In this document: positions 56,301-64,000 of the stretch, piece by piece
How the letters are laid out: every line of letters begins with the position of its first letter
How positions within the stretch are numbered: position 1 is the first letter of the stretch
NCBI RefSeq assembly: GCF_000003605.2
Contig: NW_003151755.1
Location: 81,587-145,586, forward strand
Direction: 5' to 3'
Origin: Saccoglossus kowalevskii
Taxonomy: Eukaryota; Hemichordata; Enteropneusta; Harrimaniidae
DNA: 64,000 nt
Notes under the pieces: model-generated
The model's database searches: none
What the model was told of the DNA's origin: nothing
Seen by the model: the letters and a program-made list of their open reading frames with translations, nothing else
Position numbers and translations under genes: made by a program

Positions 56301-57347
56301 CCACGATTGCCGCGGTCACCGTGGCAAACTATACAGGTAATTTCTGTCCCGGGAGGGGCACTTGAATTGAAACTTGGTACGCATGCTGCAACACAAAAAC
56401 TCGCATTGTGGGATTTTTTTCAAACAGATAGGGTTATTAAAATTGAAAAACAAAACAAAATAAGGGCATATTTTCCCCAAAAATATGATCCTTAAACGCA
56501 AATGGAGTTATTTTTCAATTTCCATGTCTTAATTTCATTCGAGAATCTCTGGGATGAATCATCACCACATCACACATCGTTCAGAGTTTCGTGGAATTCC
56601 CTCTCAAATAGGGTTTGCTTTTAGGTGTTTTGCGAATGTTTCAACGCATTAGGAGTTTGTTATACTAGAAGCCGTGTTTACGCACGAGTACCCATGCTCC
56701 AATTCCCGTCACTGCCCATGCGAAATCTGTTTTATATCTCCATAATAAAATAATATCTTTGCTAGTTCCGAACTTTTTATCTCGAGTTGATTCGACATTC
56801 ACGATACCTTTCAACATTACAAAAAAATGCTGAAATAATATAATACAGTCACTTTGTTTCATTATATTATTGTAATAATATAAATTCATATTATTATTAT
56901 TTTTTTTAGTTGTTACCTGTTCGGTTTTTTCAATACGTGTACCAGTTTCATGTAGTCATGGCAATAGAAATCATATAAAATGAAGAATGTGACATTTAGA
57001 CTCGTGGAAAAGAAGCTAATACAAATGCACAATTGGAAGTCGAACGCGAGTCGGTACTGTTCAATAATTCATTGGTAATAAAAACAGAAGGCCGATTTAG
57101 AAAACAGAAATAACCAAATTTTTTTAGAGGGTATGCACTGACAATGTATGTATCGGAAAAAAATCGGAAATATCGGAATTATAATGTATTACTTAACACA
57201 AATCCGAGCTACACGTTCACAGACTAAGATACGTTCTGACCTTCAACATGTTTCAACGATATGGCAACCGTTTTCGGAAAGCGATCCTCTTTTCTATGAT
57301 CAAAGCAATCAGTTACTTACTGGAATTTGGTATACTGGTGTTTCCAT
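49451..57347 (-). CDS. SLC34A: Sodium-dependent phosphate cotransporter, SLC34 (NaPi-II) family, 6 exons
   Basis: Na+-coupled importer of inorganic phosphate at the plasma membrane. Joining 57347-57321, 54461-54254, 53903-53628, 51783-51473, 50927-50711 and 50388-49451 (- strand) gives an uninterrupted 658-aa protein, and all phases agree; vertebrate members are about 600-690 aa. Family marks: DPWDLPDLKNKGTPWSE near residue 70, inverted-repeat motifs VLVQSSSTTTSIVV and MLVQSSSIFTSALTP, GANIGTSVTNTIV and GANIGTTFTAMLAALAS, FRRAFAGATVHDMFNWLSV, and a large loop with many N-glycosylation sequons. It lies convergent to SVIL with no sign of shared regulation. The paralogue (IIa/b/c) cannot be assigned; it probably predates that vertebrate split. 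Confidence 0.96.
50711..50927 (-). CDS. SLC34A: SLC34 exon 5: large extracellular loop
   Basis: Codes for IDKKVITNIAKGDMDAGKNS, LVKVWCEKGVVTRF and a loop with sequons NET, NKT, NVT, NDT and NET, ending YLEKC. Two Cys (VWCEK and LEKC) match the conserved disulfide pair of this loop. Acceptor ATGACGTAG, donor AAAT|GTAAGT splits the second Cys codon. Confidence 0.95.
51473..51783 (-). CDS. SLC34A: SLC34 exon 4: Na+/Pi site region
   Basis: Codes for VKPAIPIVMGANIGTSVTNT, HAGDRNEFRRAFAGATVHDM, FNWLSVIVLLPLELITSYLY and on to VLTKPFTKLVIQ. The AFAGATVHD segment has Ala, Ala and Asp at the three positions that distinguish electrogenic NaPi-IIa/b from electroneutral IIc. Acceptor TATCTTTCAG, donor CCAG|GTAAAT. 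Confidence 0.97.
53628..53903 (-). CDS. SLC34A: SLC34 exon 3: first transmembrane repeat, QSSS motif 1
   Basis: Codes for LTVCGKIKRVITTGIVKPAL, LLALLYLFICSLDFLSSAFR, LLGGRAAGEVIGNSIVATNP and VLATVLVQSSSTTTSIVVAM. It matches vertebrate LLLLYLFICSLDILSSAFQL and VLVTVLVQSSSTSTSIVVSM almost residue for residue. QSSS is part of the substrate-binding inverted repeat. Acceptor TTTTCAG, donor GGGAA|GTAAGT. Confidence 0.97.
54081..54205. mobile_element. piggyBac-type MITE (family M3), copy 2
   Basis: Ends AGGGCAGTGGTCGTTGTGC and GCGCGACGACCACCGCGCT are inverted, with TTAA on both sides (54077-54080 and 54206-54209). It lies in SLC34 intron 2, about 45 bp beyond the exon 2 donor. Confidence 0.85.
54254..54461 (-). 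CDS. SLC34A: SLC34 exon 2: cytoplasmic N-terminus
   Basis: Acceptor TGTTTTCAG, donor GGTCAG|GTGAGA. It codes for an acidic N-terminal tail and VEKEVDPWDLPDLKNKGTPW, the conserved DPWxLPxL motif just before the first membrane segment. Phase 0 in, phase 1 out. Confidence 0.95.
54462..57320 (-). other. SLC34 intron 1 (2.9 kb)
   Basis: GTAAGT...TTTTCAG on the - strand. It contains TTTCGCG-type words near 54680 (CATAGATTTCGCGATTACAG) and a small ACCTTC/GAAGGT palindrome near 55497-55540. A 138-codon antisense ORF at 55903-56319 has no protein-like features. Nothing else stands out. Confidence 0.65.
57321..57347 (-). CDS. SLC34A: SLC34 exon 1: nine-residue first coding exon
   Basis: ATG at 57347 codes for METPVYQIP, then donor ATTCCA|GTAAGT in phase 0. 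Exon 2 begins in phase 0 with TFASVSVQTGLDCYDDAG, so the join is open. I chose this Met because it is the only nearby ATG that splices in frame to exon 2 from a strong donor. The upstream frame stays open for some codons, so a longer N-terminus is possible. Confidence 0.75.
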
Positions 57348-59400
57348 CGTGTTCGTGTAGCCACCACGGCGTCCTTCTGCCCTGAGAAGCCGACTAAAAC
57401 AGTGACCGTGTTTTTATATGTTGCCTTCTTACCACCTTGCCGCTGAGTGATGTTCCCTCCAATTCCATGCATTGTGTCCTGGATTAACATCACAATGAGA
57501 AAGTCCACGTGGGCTTTCATTCACTTTCTGCACTAGTTGAGGTTTTTGATCACATGTACAGCGAGTGATATACTTTGTATACGTGCCGGTAGCGTTCATT
57601 TGCGAATTGGGTAATTTTGAATCCCCTGGTAAACAACTTGAACAGAAATGTATTTGTTTGAAATCGATTATTGAAAACAGGATTATTTTTTGTGTGAAAT
57701 TTTAGAGAATCCGGAAGTTTTGACCAGATCTCATTAAATCGTGTTTTTTTTTTGGCAAGATAACGAGTGATTGGCAAGATAACGAGTGTTTGTTATAGGC
57801 TTATTATGTGTGACTGATATGTTGACAGATTTGTGTTCATTTCTGAATAAGACAAATGTACTGTTAGCCTCCCCCCACACTTTTAACATGGTGTGACAAA
57901 GGGGAGGGGCATAAGCATACTTATTCATAACCCATAATGCAATGTAATAATGACATCACAGCGTGCCTCATCCAATCAAAATCCTGATCCCGTATGTGTA
58001 ATCATCGAAACATCAACGTGGGGGGCAAGGGTTATTTTCGTTCATCGTAATTGCAATATTTTTTTGTTCGCACAACGTAAATGTAAAAAATATATTCCGT
58101 AATTCTGTAATCACAGGCTAGACGTACAACGTAATCATCAAGTATTTTTTTTCGTACACTGTAAAAATGTGTAATTTTTCTCGATACGTACAAGAATTTA
58201 CATTCAAATAAAAAAGTCGCAAAGAATAGTCCAGGGGAATTACATTTTCGAAACTGTAAAACTACTAGATGACACAATTCACTGCAAAATTCCATTTTTA
58301 CTGTAAACTGTAAAAACGTCTTATTTTTGTGTAAATTGTGAAAAGCCCTTTTTATTTCCCGTAAAACTGTACCAGCTCATCAACAGGTGGTGGGTATGGG
58401 GATTATCTCTTCCCGATGCGAACATCATTCGTACACGCACGAATAATCCCTGTGTCTGACTGAGCAGGCGATGTATGCCTCCTCCCCTCCGTCGGCAGAG
58501 ATCATCGTTCGATCGCATGTTTCTTACAGTATGCAGAAGCAATCGCTGGAACATAATACATTGAAACGTAAATACTGAGAGCGAAAACGGCTAATTCTTT
58601 TTTAAAAACATATTCAAATACTTATATGAATAGTTATGTACGAGAGTAAACATATCAGAGTCTAACTCGCTGTATAACTACCGTCTACATGTACGCCAAC
58701 ACTAAACAGTTACGTGGTGTTGCGAAAGATAATAAATCACTACTTTAAAAAAACGATTAGTTGTTAAAATTGAAAGGCAAGAAAGACGACTACTGATAAA
58801 CACAATGTACACATCTCAAGAAAAAAAATGTATCAATGTCATTATGACCTATAAGAAACTAGAACGCCGAGCTTAAAACAAATTGTTTGTTTTTACAATC
58901 ACCTGACGTAAATGTCAACATTTGTCATCGCCTCGACGTTAAATGGACACTTATCTTTTAGCGTGTCATGAAAGATAAATTGTGGGTTACGTAAGATCGG
59001 GTATGGGTGACGTAAGATCAAAAGATCAACAAAAAGGACATGTACCCCGTCATTCATTATACAACTCGTCCTTCCTAAATTCCTATAAATTCAAAAGTTT
59101 AAAGAAGCAGATAAAATGAATAGATTCAAAGGAATGTTAATTGTTGTATTCCAATCATATGTGTACTACCACCAATGTTCCAGCCAGCGTAATTCACGAT
59201 ATCGTGATAAGTTGGACAATAAAAGTGTGAACGGAAAAAATAACAATGAGGCGGACGATAGTTATGCAATAAAGTACGACAGTGTAAACCTCTGTTTGCG
59301 AGTTTCAACAAAAAGCCTCTAAACTTAACTAAATTAGTTTAATTCTTATGGCGATGATTTGCAACAAGGAGTAGAAGAAGAAGAAGAGTATATAAGCAAA
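57348..59400. other. Upstream region of the SLC34 gene
   Basis: Presumably holds the SLC34 promoter and any 5' UTR exons; I could not fix a TATA box or start site. A 19-bp unit (TTGGCAAGATAACGAGTGA) is repeated twice at 57752-57789. From 58030 to 58370 words like ACTGTAAAA and CGTAAA recur irregularly, so this is probably a decayed repeat. Confidence 0.45.
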
Positions 59401-59411
59401 GGTACCCCCGC

Positions 59412-59870
59412 GGTGAAGGCGAACACATTATCGCGTCTAGGCTCTTTTCCGAAACCAATATGACGCTGAGCGGGTTTCATTATAGTTTAAATAACGGGGC
59501 AAGGACGCGGGTGTGCAAAATAATGTACTGTACGTATATTCTATTTCGTTTCGACAGTCCATGGTATCATTATTGAAATAAAGTTCTATTCACTGTGATT
59601 GCGTGATAACAAGGCTCGGACAGAGATGACTGCGTAGATAATACTCGACTACTTCTTGCCCATCATTTCGTACATCCCCGTCCTTGCCCTGCGTCCTGTT
59701 AATTTAAACCATAATGACTCCCCCGGCGCCATATTGGATGAGAAGAAGGTATAGCCTGGCAAGATTCCGTCTGAGGCGAAGCCGGACACAATATCGCGCC
59801 TAGACCACTCCTCGAATCCATTAAAACAAAAGACAATTAAGATACCATGAACTGTTGAAACAAAATGAAT
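59412..59870. repeat. Nested palindromic repeat cluster
   Basis: TCATTATAGTTTAAATAACG with GGGGCAAGGACGC (59477-59515) is inverted as GTCCTTGCCCTGCGTCC with TTAATTTAAACCATAATGA (59680-59719). A second pair, TTTCGACAGTCCATGGTATC (59551-59570) and GATACCATGAACTGTTGAAA (59841-59860), is also inverted. GCGAACACATTATCGCGTCTAG and GGACACAATATCGCGCCTAG repeat directly. Decayed, rearranged foldback-type element; no ORF. Confidence 0.6.
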
Positions 59871-62400
59871 ATACGTTCAGTGGTAGCTTGAGGAGAAAGC
59901 AATAGTGTGTTTAGCGCGTCGTGGATGCTTTCAGTTACGCGTAGATGTTAGTAACCAACAAACTACGGAGATGCGAACAGACGTAAATATTCTAAACAAA
60001 ATAATAGAGGGTTTGTTGTTTAAACTATCTGTACAAATGTGGGGAGACATGATTGAATGTCGACGAGCCACATACACGCAATCTAGTTCGTGTGCTGGTG
60101 CATTGACCTCAGACACTGTCACGTTATCGTCTGCTGAGAAAGTGGTGATTCAATAACAAAGCAGCTAGAACTAGTTACGTTGATGTCACTGCTTAGAAAC
60201 CTGATCTAAGCGGCTGAGGACGTACGCAAGTGCTTCAAGCAGTCTTGTTTATTAATCATTGACTTTTTTCAGAGTTTCATTTTAATTTCTTCATTTTTTT
60301 TGTAATTTCCGAAAAAAACAATAATAAGATTTATATATAAGGTAGTAATTCTATTATAGATCGTCGTCACGTGACGCATATATTATAATAGTGTTGTCAT
60401 TTCATTTTATACTGACAGTTGTTGTACTACTAGTCATTGTATATTATGGGTTCGGGGCACAGAGAATGAAAATAAAATTGGAGTCCAACATGTCAAGTTC
60501 AAAAATATCGAAATTTCCATCGTATGTCTAAAAGCATTTCTTCACATCCCTAATTGTATGAGAATCTCAACAAATTTGACATTTCAGTAGTCACGTGATT
60601 CCCCAAGATACAATTGGGATTGTTTTTCCGAAAGCATCATCTGATTTTCTTTCGATTGAGGGAACAGATAGCGTGTACCAGAAAGGAAAATACCACGAGT
60701 GTGTGTGTCATCAACCAAACTAAAGAGATTTGGTTAGGGAATCCAGCGTGCAAACTGAATGACTCTGCAATATCATTCCAAGTTATGTATGTTTTATCTT
60801 TTAAATGAAGACGACCAAGAATATAAACTTTGTAAATTTTATTTTCAGCAATCTAATACAGTGTGACGAAAAAAGTGAAAGCCTGTTACGTAACCAATAG
60901 AGCCGACCAATGAATAACACGTAACCAATAGAGCGTTATACCAGGATTACCCTTACTGCTAGTGATCAATCATTTATGTTAAGGTTTTATCGGTTCAATA
61001 CAGTACCGATAATATGTTGAGGGATTGCACTCACCAAAGCGTACAGGTGGTAAATCAGTCACTCCAACAGAGAACAATAACACTATGTAAATTTGGACTC
61101 TTCGTTTCATTCCGTCTCTGTCCAGTTTAGAGCATAAATCCTCAGCAGGGGAACAGGGCATAATCGTTAAATTGAAAATTGAATTAGTGGTGTACACTCT
61201 GTAATCTTAGCATGCTCGTTTCGATGGCGAACAACCGTACATCATATACACCCATGTGGATAATTTGAACTTGAACTCATTAAATATAAAACCTTGACCG
61301 TCGCTATCCTTCAAGCGCGACTTGCGTGGTTTTAGGTTCATTGGGAACAGAAGTTCAGCCTTATCGAGCAAGCTCATAAACAACTGTTGCTACTTTATGA
61401 ATCCCTGGCTTCGAATAAAGGTAACTGGGATAATGTTAGTTTATTAACAGTTCTTTTCAGAAATTCCAACGACGGTAGTTGAATATTTAGTCAAATCACA
61501 GATTGAGTACATAAATAAAATATATATATTTTCACTGGTTAAACCTTGTGCATGTCGTGTACTGTTCAGCGGCGGATTTAGTTGAGTCGCAAGGGCACAC
61601 GCCTTTCTATATCCGTAGTTACTCTATATGGATAAACAACAAATCGATTGATTTTTATTTCGAAAAATAATCTCGAACTCACAAATAGTTTACTTGATAT
61701 TTTGAGTAAACTGTTGGTGAGTAAAATAAACATACACCTTGTCTAGTGTTTAAAGATAAATATCTCGACCAGTTTTACATACAGTGGTGAAAGCGATCAA
61801 GGCAATCGATTCAAAGGACGCTCTGACTTTGTATTGTTTATTCAGACACATAAAGTACAGACCCATGAATTACTAGTACCTAAATCCAGTCATGTGATTA
61901 GTTTAAATGATGGATCACTAAAACAATTTGACCCGGTTGGCCCATTAATTCAAGCTTTCAGAATGCATTGTTCACTAGTCACAAACATCATTCTTGATGA
62001 ATTGATTGATTGACTGAATGACTGAGCCTGAGAAGTTTACAAGAAGTTTGCCAGCCGCATTATATATCTTTTTCAGTTTATTTTGTACACTTTTTACTGA
62101 CGTACAAACTATTGTACGCCCTTAACCACTTGTGGTTGATTGATTGACGATCGGATTGAGTGGCATCCTTCACCGAACATACGTTTTTTTCCCACTTTTT
62201 GTAGTAAGTTTTCAGATGTAACAGCTACAGAAAAATGGCCGTGCGTAGTGAGGTGATTGACCACAAAATTGAAGGCTGCCTGTGGCAGAGGCACAATTGC
62301 GCAAAGCGCAAAGGCCTATGGGAAGGAGATTGGTGTGACACCGACCGCCTTATTTATACCAGTGAAAACAAGTGTTCCACGTTGCACACACCACTGCACT
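59871..62400. other. Non-coding region with weak exon-like ORFs
   Basis: Apart from the candidate signal-peptide exon, short + strand ORFs at 59937-60155 and 60650-60780 have some protein-like character but no linked exons. The remainder shows nothing recognisable. Confidence 0.4.
61035..61110 (-). CDS. Candidate signal-peptide first exon
   Basis: On the - strand ATG at 61110 opens MKRRVQIYIVLLFSVGVTDL and PPVRF, then a good donor CTTTG|GTGAGT. A basic start, a hydrophobic core and a Pro-containing end look like a secretory signal. I found no convincing partner exon downstream on this strand before the SLC34 gene, so it may be chance. Longer starts at 61161 are also open. Confidence 0.22.
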
Positions 62401-62410
62401 GTAGGCTCAT

Positions 62411-62628
62411 TCCAGTTTTTGTTCACACCCCCTACGGATGGTTTAAATCGGAGGGGTCATATTTCTACAAAAAAGTATAGATGGTTTAATTCCGAGAGGT
62501 GTCATATTTTTGATTACATTTTTTTCTACATACCCATCCGTATACGTCAAATCAAATTTCCAGAGGGTGTTAGTTATAGGGTGTCATAACCTTAATATCC
62601 ATCCGTCGGGGGGGGGGGGACAAAAACT
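62411..62628. mobile_element. MITE with CCAGTTTTTGT ends (family M4)
   Basis: CCAGTTTTTGTTCACACCCC then CTACGGATGG at the left is inverted as CCATCCG...a run of 12 G...ACAAAAACTGG at the right. The centre is AT-rich without a transposase. It abuts the left side of element X copy C. Confidence 0.75.
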
Positions 62629-62750
62629 GGAATAACCCGTACTATCTATTTCTATGGGTTCTGCGCGAGATGCTGTGGAACGCCGGAGAAAATAGGCAAA
62701 TCCGAGAAAACAACACAAACTCAACTTTGAAGTAATCCTGAACAACCAAA

Positions 62751-62759
62751 TTTATATAT
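62751..62759. repeat. 9-bp direct repeat, left of B55 insert
   Basis: TTTATATAT here is repeated exactly at 63709-63717 on the other side of the insert. It looks like a target-site duplication. Confidence 0.75.
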
Positions 62760-63708
62760 ACAGTCATTTTCATAAAGTGAACATAATTTACTACGAAGGT
62801 ACTCGTGCACTTGGAAAGTTTGTACAGGTTTGGTATCCATGTGAAGGTCCCATACTTTAACTGACAAATAATCCCGCGATATCATGTAACGACCGCTATG
62901 ACTAAACCTAACATCGGATATTGAGGAAATTATCTCGGAGAAAAAAGAACGATTACTAGGGTCTTCTGGTTCTTCAAATATTTTGGCGTGTTGATCACAT
63001 AATGCTTGTGCTCGCATATCGCATAGCCTAATTGTGCCTTTACTACTGCTATTAAACAAATGTATTACATTCTTTAGGGTGTAACTCTGCTGCTGTGATA
63101 ACTTCTGTTAATTCTTCCATATTGGCTGGCTTAATATCAACAATATTAAAGCTTTGGTCTGTAATTCCTAAAGACCATAAATTAATCCTAAGATCATCAG
63201 CAGATATATACGTTTCCCCGTCACTATTTACAGATATTGAATTGATATGATAAGTATGAGCATTAGCAAATATTCTTCTAGGACTGGCCTCGACCATTAA
63301 TTCCATGGGTTTAACTGCAGGGACCAACAAATTAGTCAGCCCCGAGTGAGTCTCGATTACATCCATCCTCGTCTCGTAAATTGAAACCTTCCCACTGCTT
63401 GTCACGTTCCGACACTTTCCATAATTTAATCGTTTTATCGTTTGTTGATAACAAAAAATGTGCATTATTCTGTCTTTGTAGCCATTTAATCTTATTAATT
63501 TTTTCTTCTATTTCTAAACTTTTGAAGTAGTCAAATACAGGTTCATGGCTCTGGAAGGTGCTGTATACATTATATTCCCCACGACGAGGACCAGAATTTT
63601 TTGTTGCCTGATCGCGCTGGAAAATGACAACACGTCCACCCTTATCTCCAGTTGCTAGTAATTCTCTATCATGGTTAAACTCAACAGTTGATATAATATC
63701 CGCTTCTG
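62760..63708 (-). pseudogene. PPP2R2: PP2A B55 regulatory subunit fragment, intronless, frameshifted
   Basis: Read on the - strand from 63706 it codes for [53 protein letters not shown] and [18 protein letters not shown]. Near 63335 a one-base shift breaks the frame, which resumes as [21 protein letters not shown] second one-base shift near 63058 separates HPKECNTFV from [14 protein letters not shown]. It ends at [17 protein letters not shown], well short of the normal C-terminus. B55 is the WD40 scaffold that gives PP2A substrate specificity. About 316 of its roughly 445 residues are present, without introns, without either terminus and without a poly(A) tail. Two frameshifts make it non-functional. 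The rest of the protein is about 80-90% like the vertebrate sequence as I recall it. Confidence 0.9.
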
Positions 63709-63717
63709 TTTATATAT
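63709..63717. repeat. 9-bp direct repeat, right of B55 insert
   Basis: TTTATATAT, the partner of 62751-62759. Element X copy B has a single TTTATAAAT at the equivalent place (46739-46747). Confidence 0.75.
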
Positions 63718-63867
63718 GTTGCACACGCAGGGATAATCTTGTTACACTATTCAGGGAAGTCTCAACAACCATCCCAACGTACCGTTTTCTGAGAGCGTTC
63801 GGCCTTTGTTTTCAACGTGATGGTTGCCAGGCGGTGAAAATGCCCGGATGTCCGCTCCCGAGAATAA

Positions 63868-64000
63868 GAAACTTAGGTGGTAAAAACCAGGGGGGGGAGG
63901 GGGAGGGAGTTGCATGACACGATTGGTTGAAATAATCGTCTCATTTGCATATATTAATATTCATGAGCAATGACAAACTCGTATTTTCAGTAAAATTGTG
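63868..64000. other. Window end, no feature
   Basis: A G-rich run (63888-63909) and one ATTTGCAT octamer near 63941. No gene is seen. Confidence 0.5.

Larger units (their letters stand above)
62632..63867. mobile_element. Element X, copy C, carrying a B55 gene fragment
   Basis: Left part: TATTTCTATGGGTTCTG, GATGCTGTGGAACGCCGG and AAGTAATCCTGAACAACCAA (to 62759). Right part: CACACGCAGGGATAATCTTG, CAGGGAAGTCTCAACAACCA, CAGGCGGTGAAAATG and the terminal CCGCTCCCGAGAATA. Both parts align to copies A and B. Between them lies a 949-bp PPP2R2-like sequence. Confidence 0.7.

Noticed and set aside
55903-56319. 138-aa - strand ORF in SLC34 intron 1
   Set aside because: No ATG start, no recognisable domain, no splice sites that would join it in frame to the transporter.
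59937-60155. Possible + strand last exon (LRVDVSNQQTTEMRTDVNIL...)
   Set aside because: It has a TTTCAG acceptor and a stop, but no upstream partner exon or known family; kept only as a remark.
60614-60808. 64-aa + strand ORF with Cys and glycosylation sequons
   Set aside because: Looks faintly like an ectodomain exon, but no matching neighbours; evidence too thin.
62257-62589. 110-aa + strand ORF near the B55 fragment
   Set aside because: It runs through the M4 MITE and element X boundary, so it is a composite of repeat DNA.
62721-63465. Two B55-like ORFs as a functional gene or as exons of one
   Set aside because: They are adjacent frames of one intronless copy separated by single-base shifts without splice sites, and both protein ends are missing.

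Overview
The window is animal nuclear DNA: AT-rich, intron-rich, with short spliced exons, GT-AG introns, many short inverted-repeat (MITE-like) elements and minisatellites, and two assembly gaps (17680-17966 and 42329-42657). Both main genes match vertebrate proteins that I know well, but introns and repeats do not look vertebrate. A non-vertebrate deuterostome or other marine invertebrate is my best guess; I cannot name the species.

From 1 to about 44.2 kb lies the 3' part of a supervillin gene (SVIL) on the + strand. I joined 24 coding exons (267-42828) whose phases all agree, giving about 2548 residues plus the stop codon; the 5' end is outside the window. The first visible exon alone codes for about 1009 disordered residues. 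Exons 2-7 carry repeated TQPVT and SILK-type motifs and linker sequence. Exons 8-23 hold five gelsolin-like repeats, and exons 23-24 the villin headpiece. The introns carry three minisatellites, a pentanucleotide tract, several MITE families, a cluster of POU octamers and a likely 39-nt in-frame cassette exon. One intron uses a GC donor. Another starts with a 49-bp tandem array that repeats the exon's own 5' splice site.

From 44.2 to 49.4 kb is the space between two convergent genes. It holds an intact single-exon ORF on the - strand (45504-46010, 168 aa, unknown), and several dispersed repeats.

From 49.45 to 57.35 kb on the - strand is a complete SLC34-type sodium/phosphate cotransporter: six coding exons, 658 aa, with both QSSS motifs, the Ala/Ala/Asp signature of electrogenic family members, a glycosylation-rich extracellular loop and a C-terminal PDZ-type tail.

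From 57.4 to 64 kb the sequence is mostly non-coding: palindromic repeats, a possible signal-peptide exon (61035-61110, -), and a broken intronless fragment of the PP2A B55 regulatory subunit (62760-63708, -). That fragment sits inside a copy of a dispersed element, between 9-bp direct repeats, and another copy of the element at 46.7 kb shows the empty site.

The two large genes have no evident shared pathway: one is a membrane-cortex actin/myosin organiser, the other a phosphate importer. I found no CRISPR array, rRNA or tRNA gene, and no clearly new molecular system. The most unusual signals are the nested B55 insertion, the splice-site-duplicating array, the octamer cluster and the regularly spaced SILK motifs.
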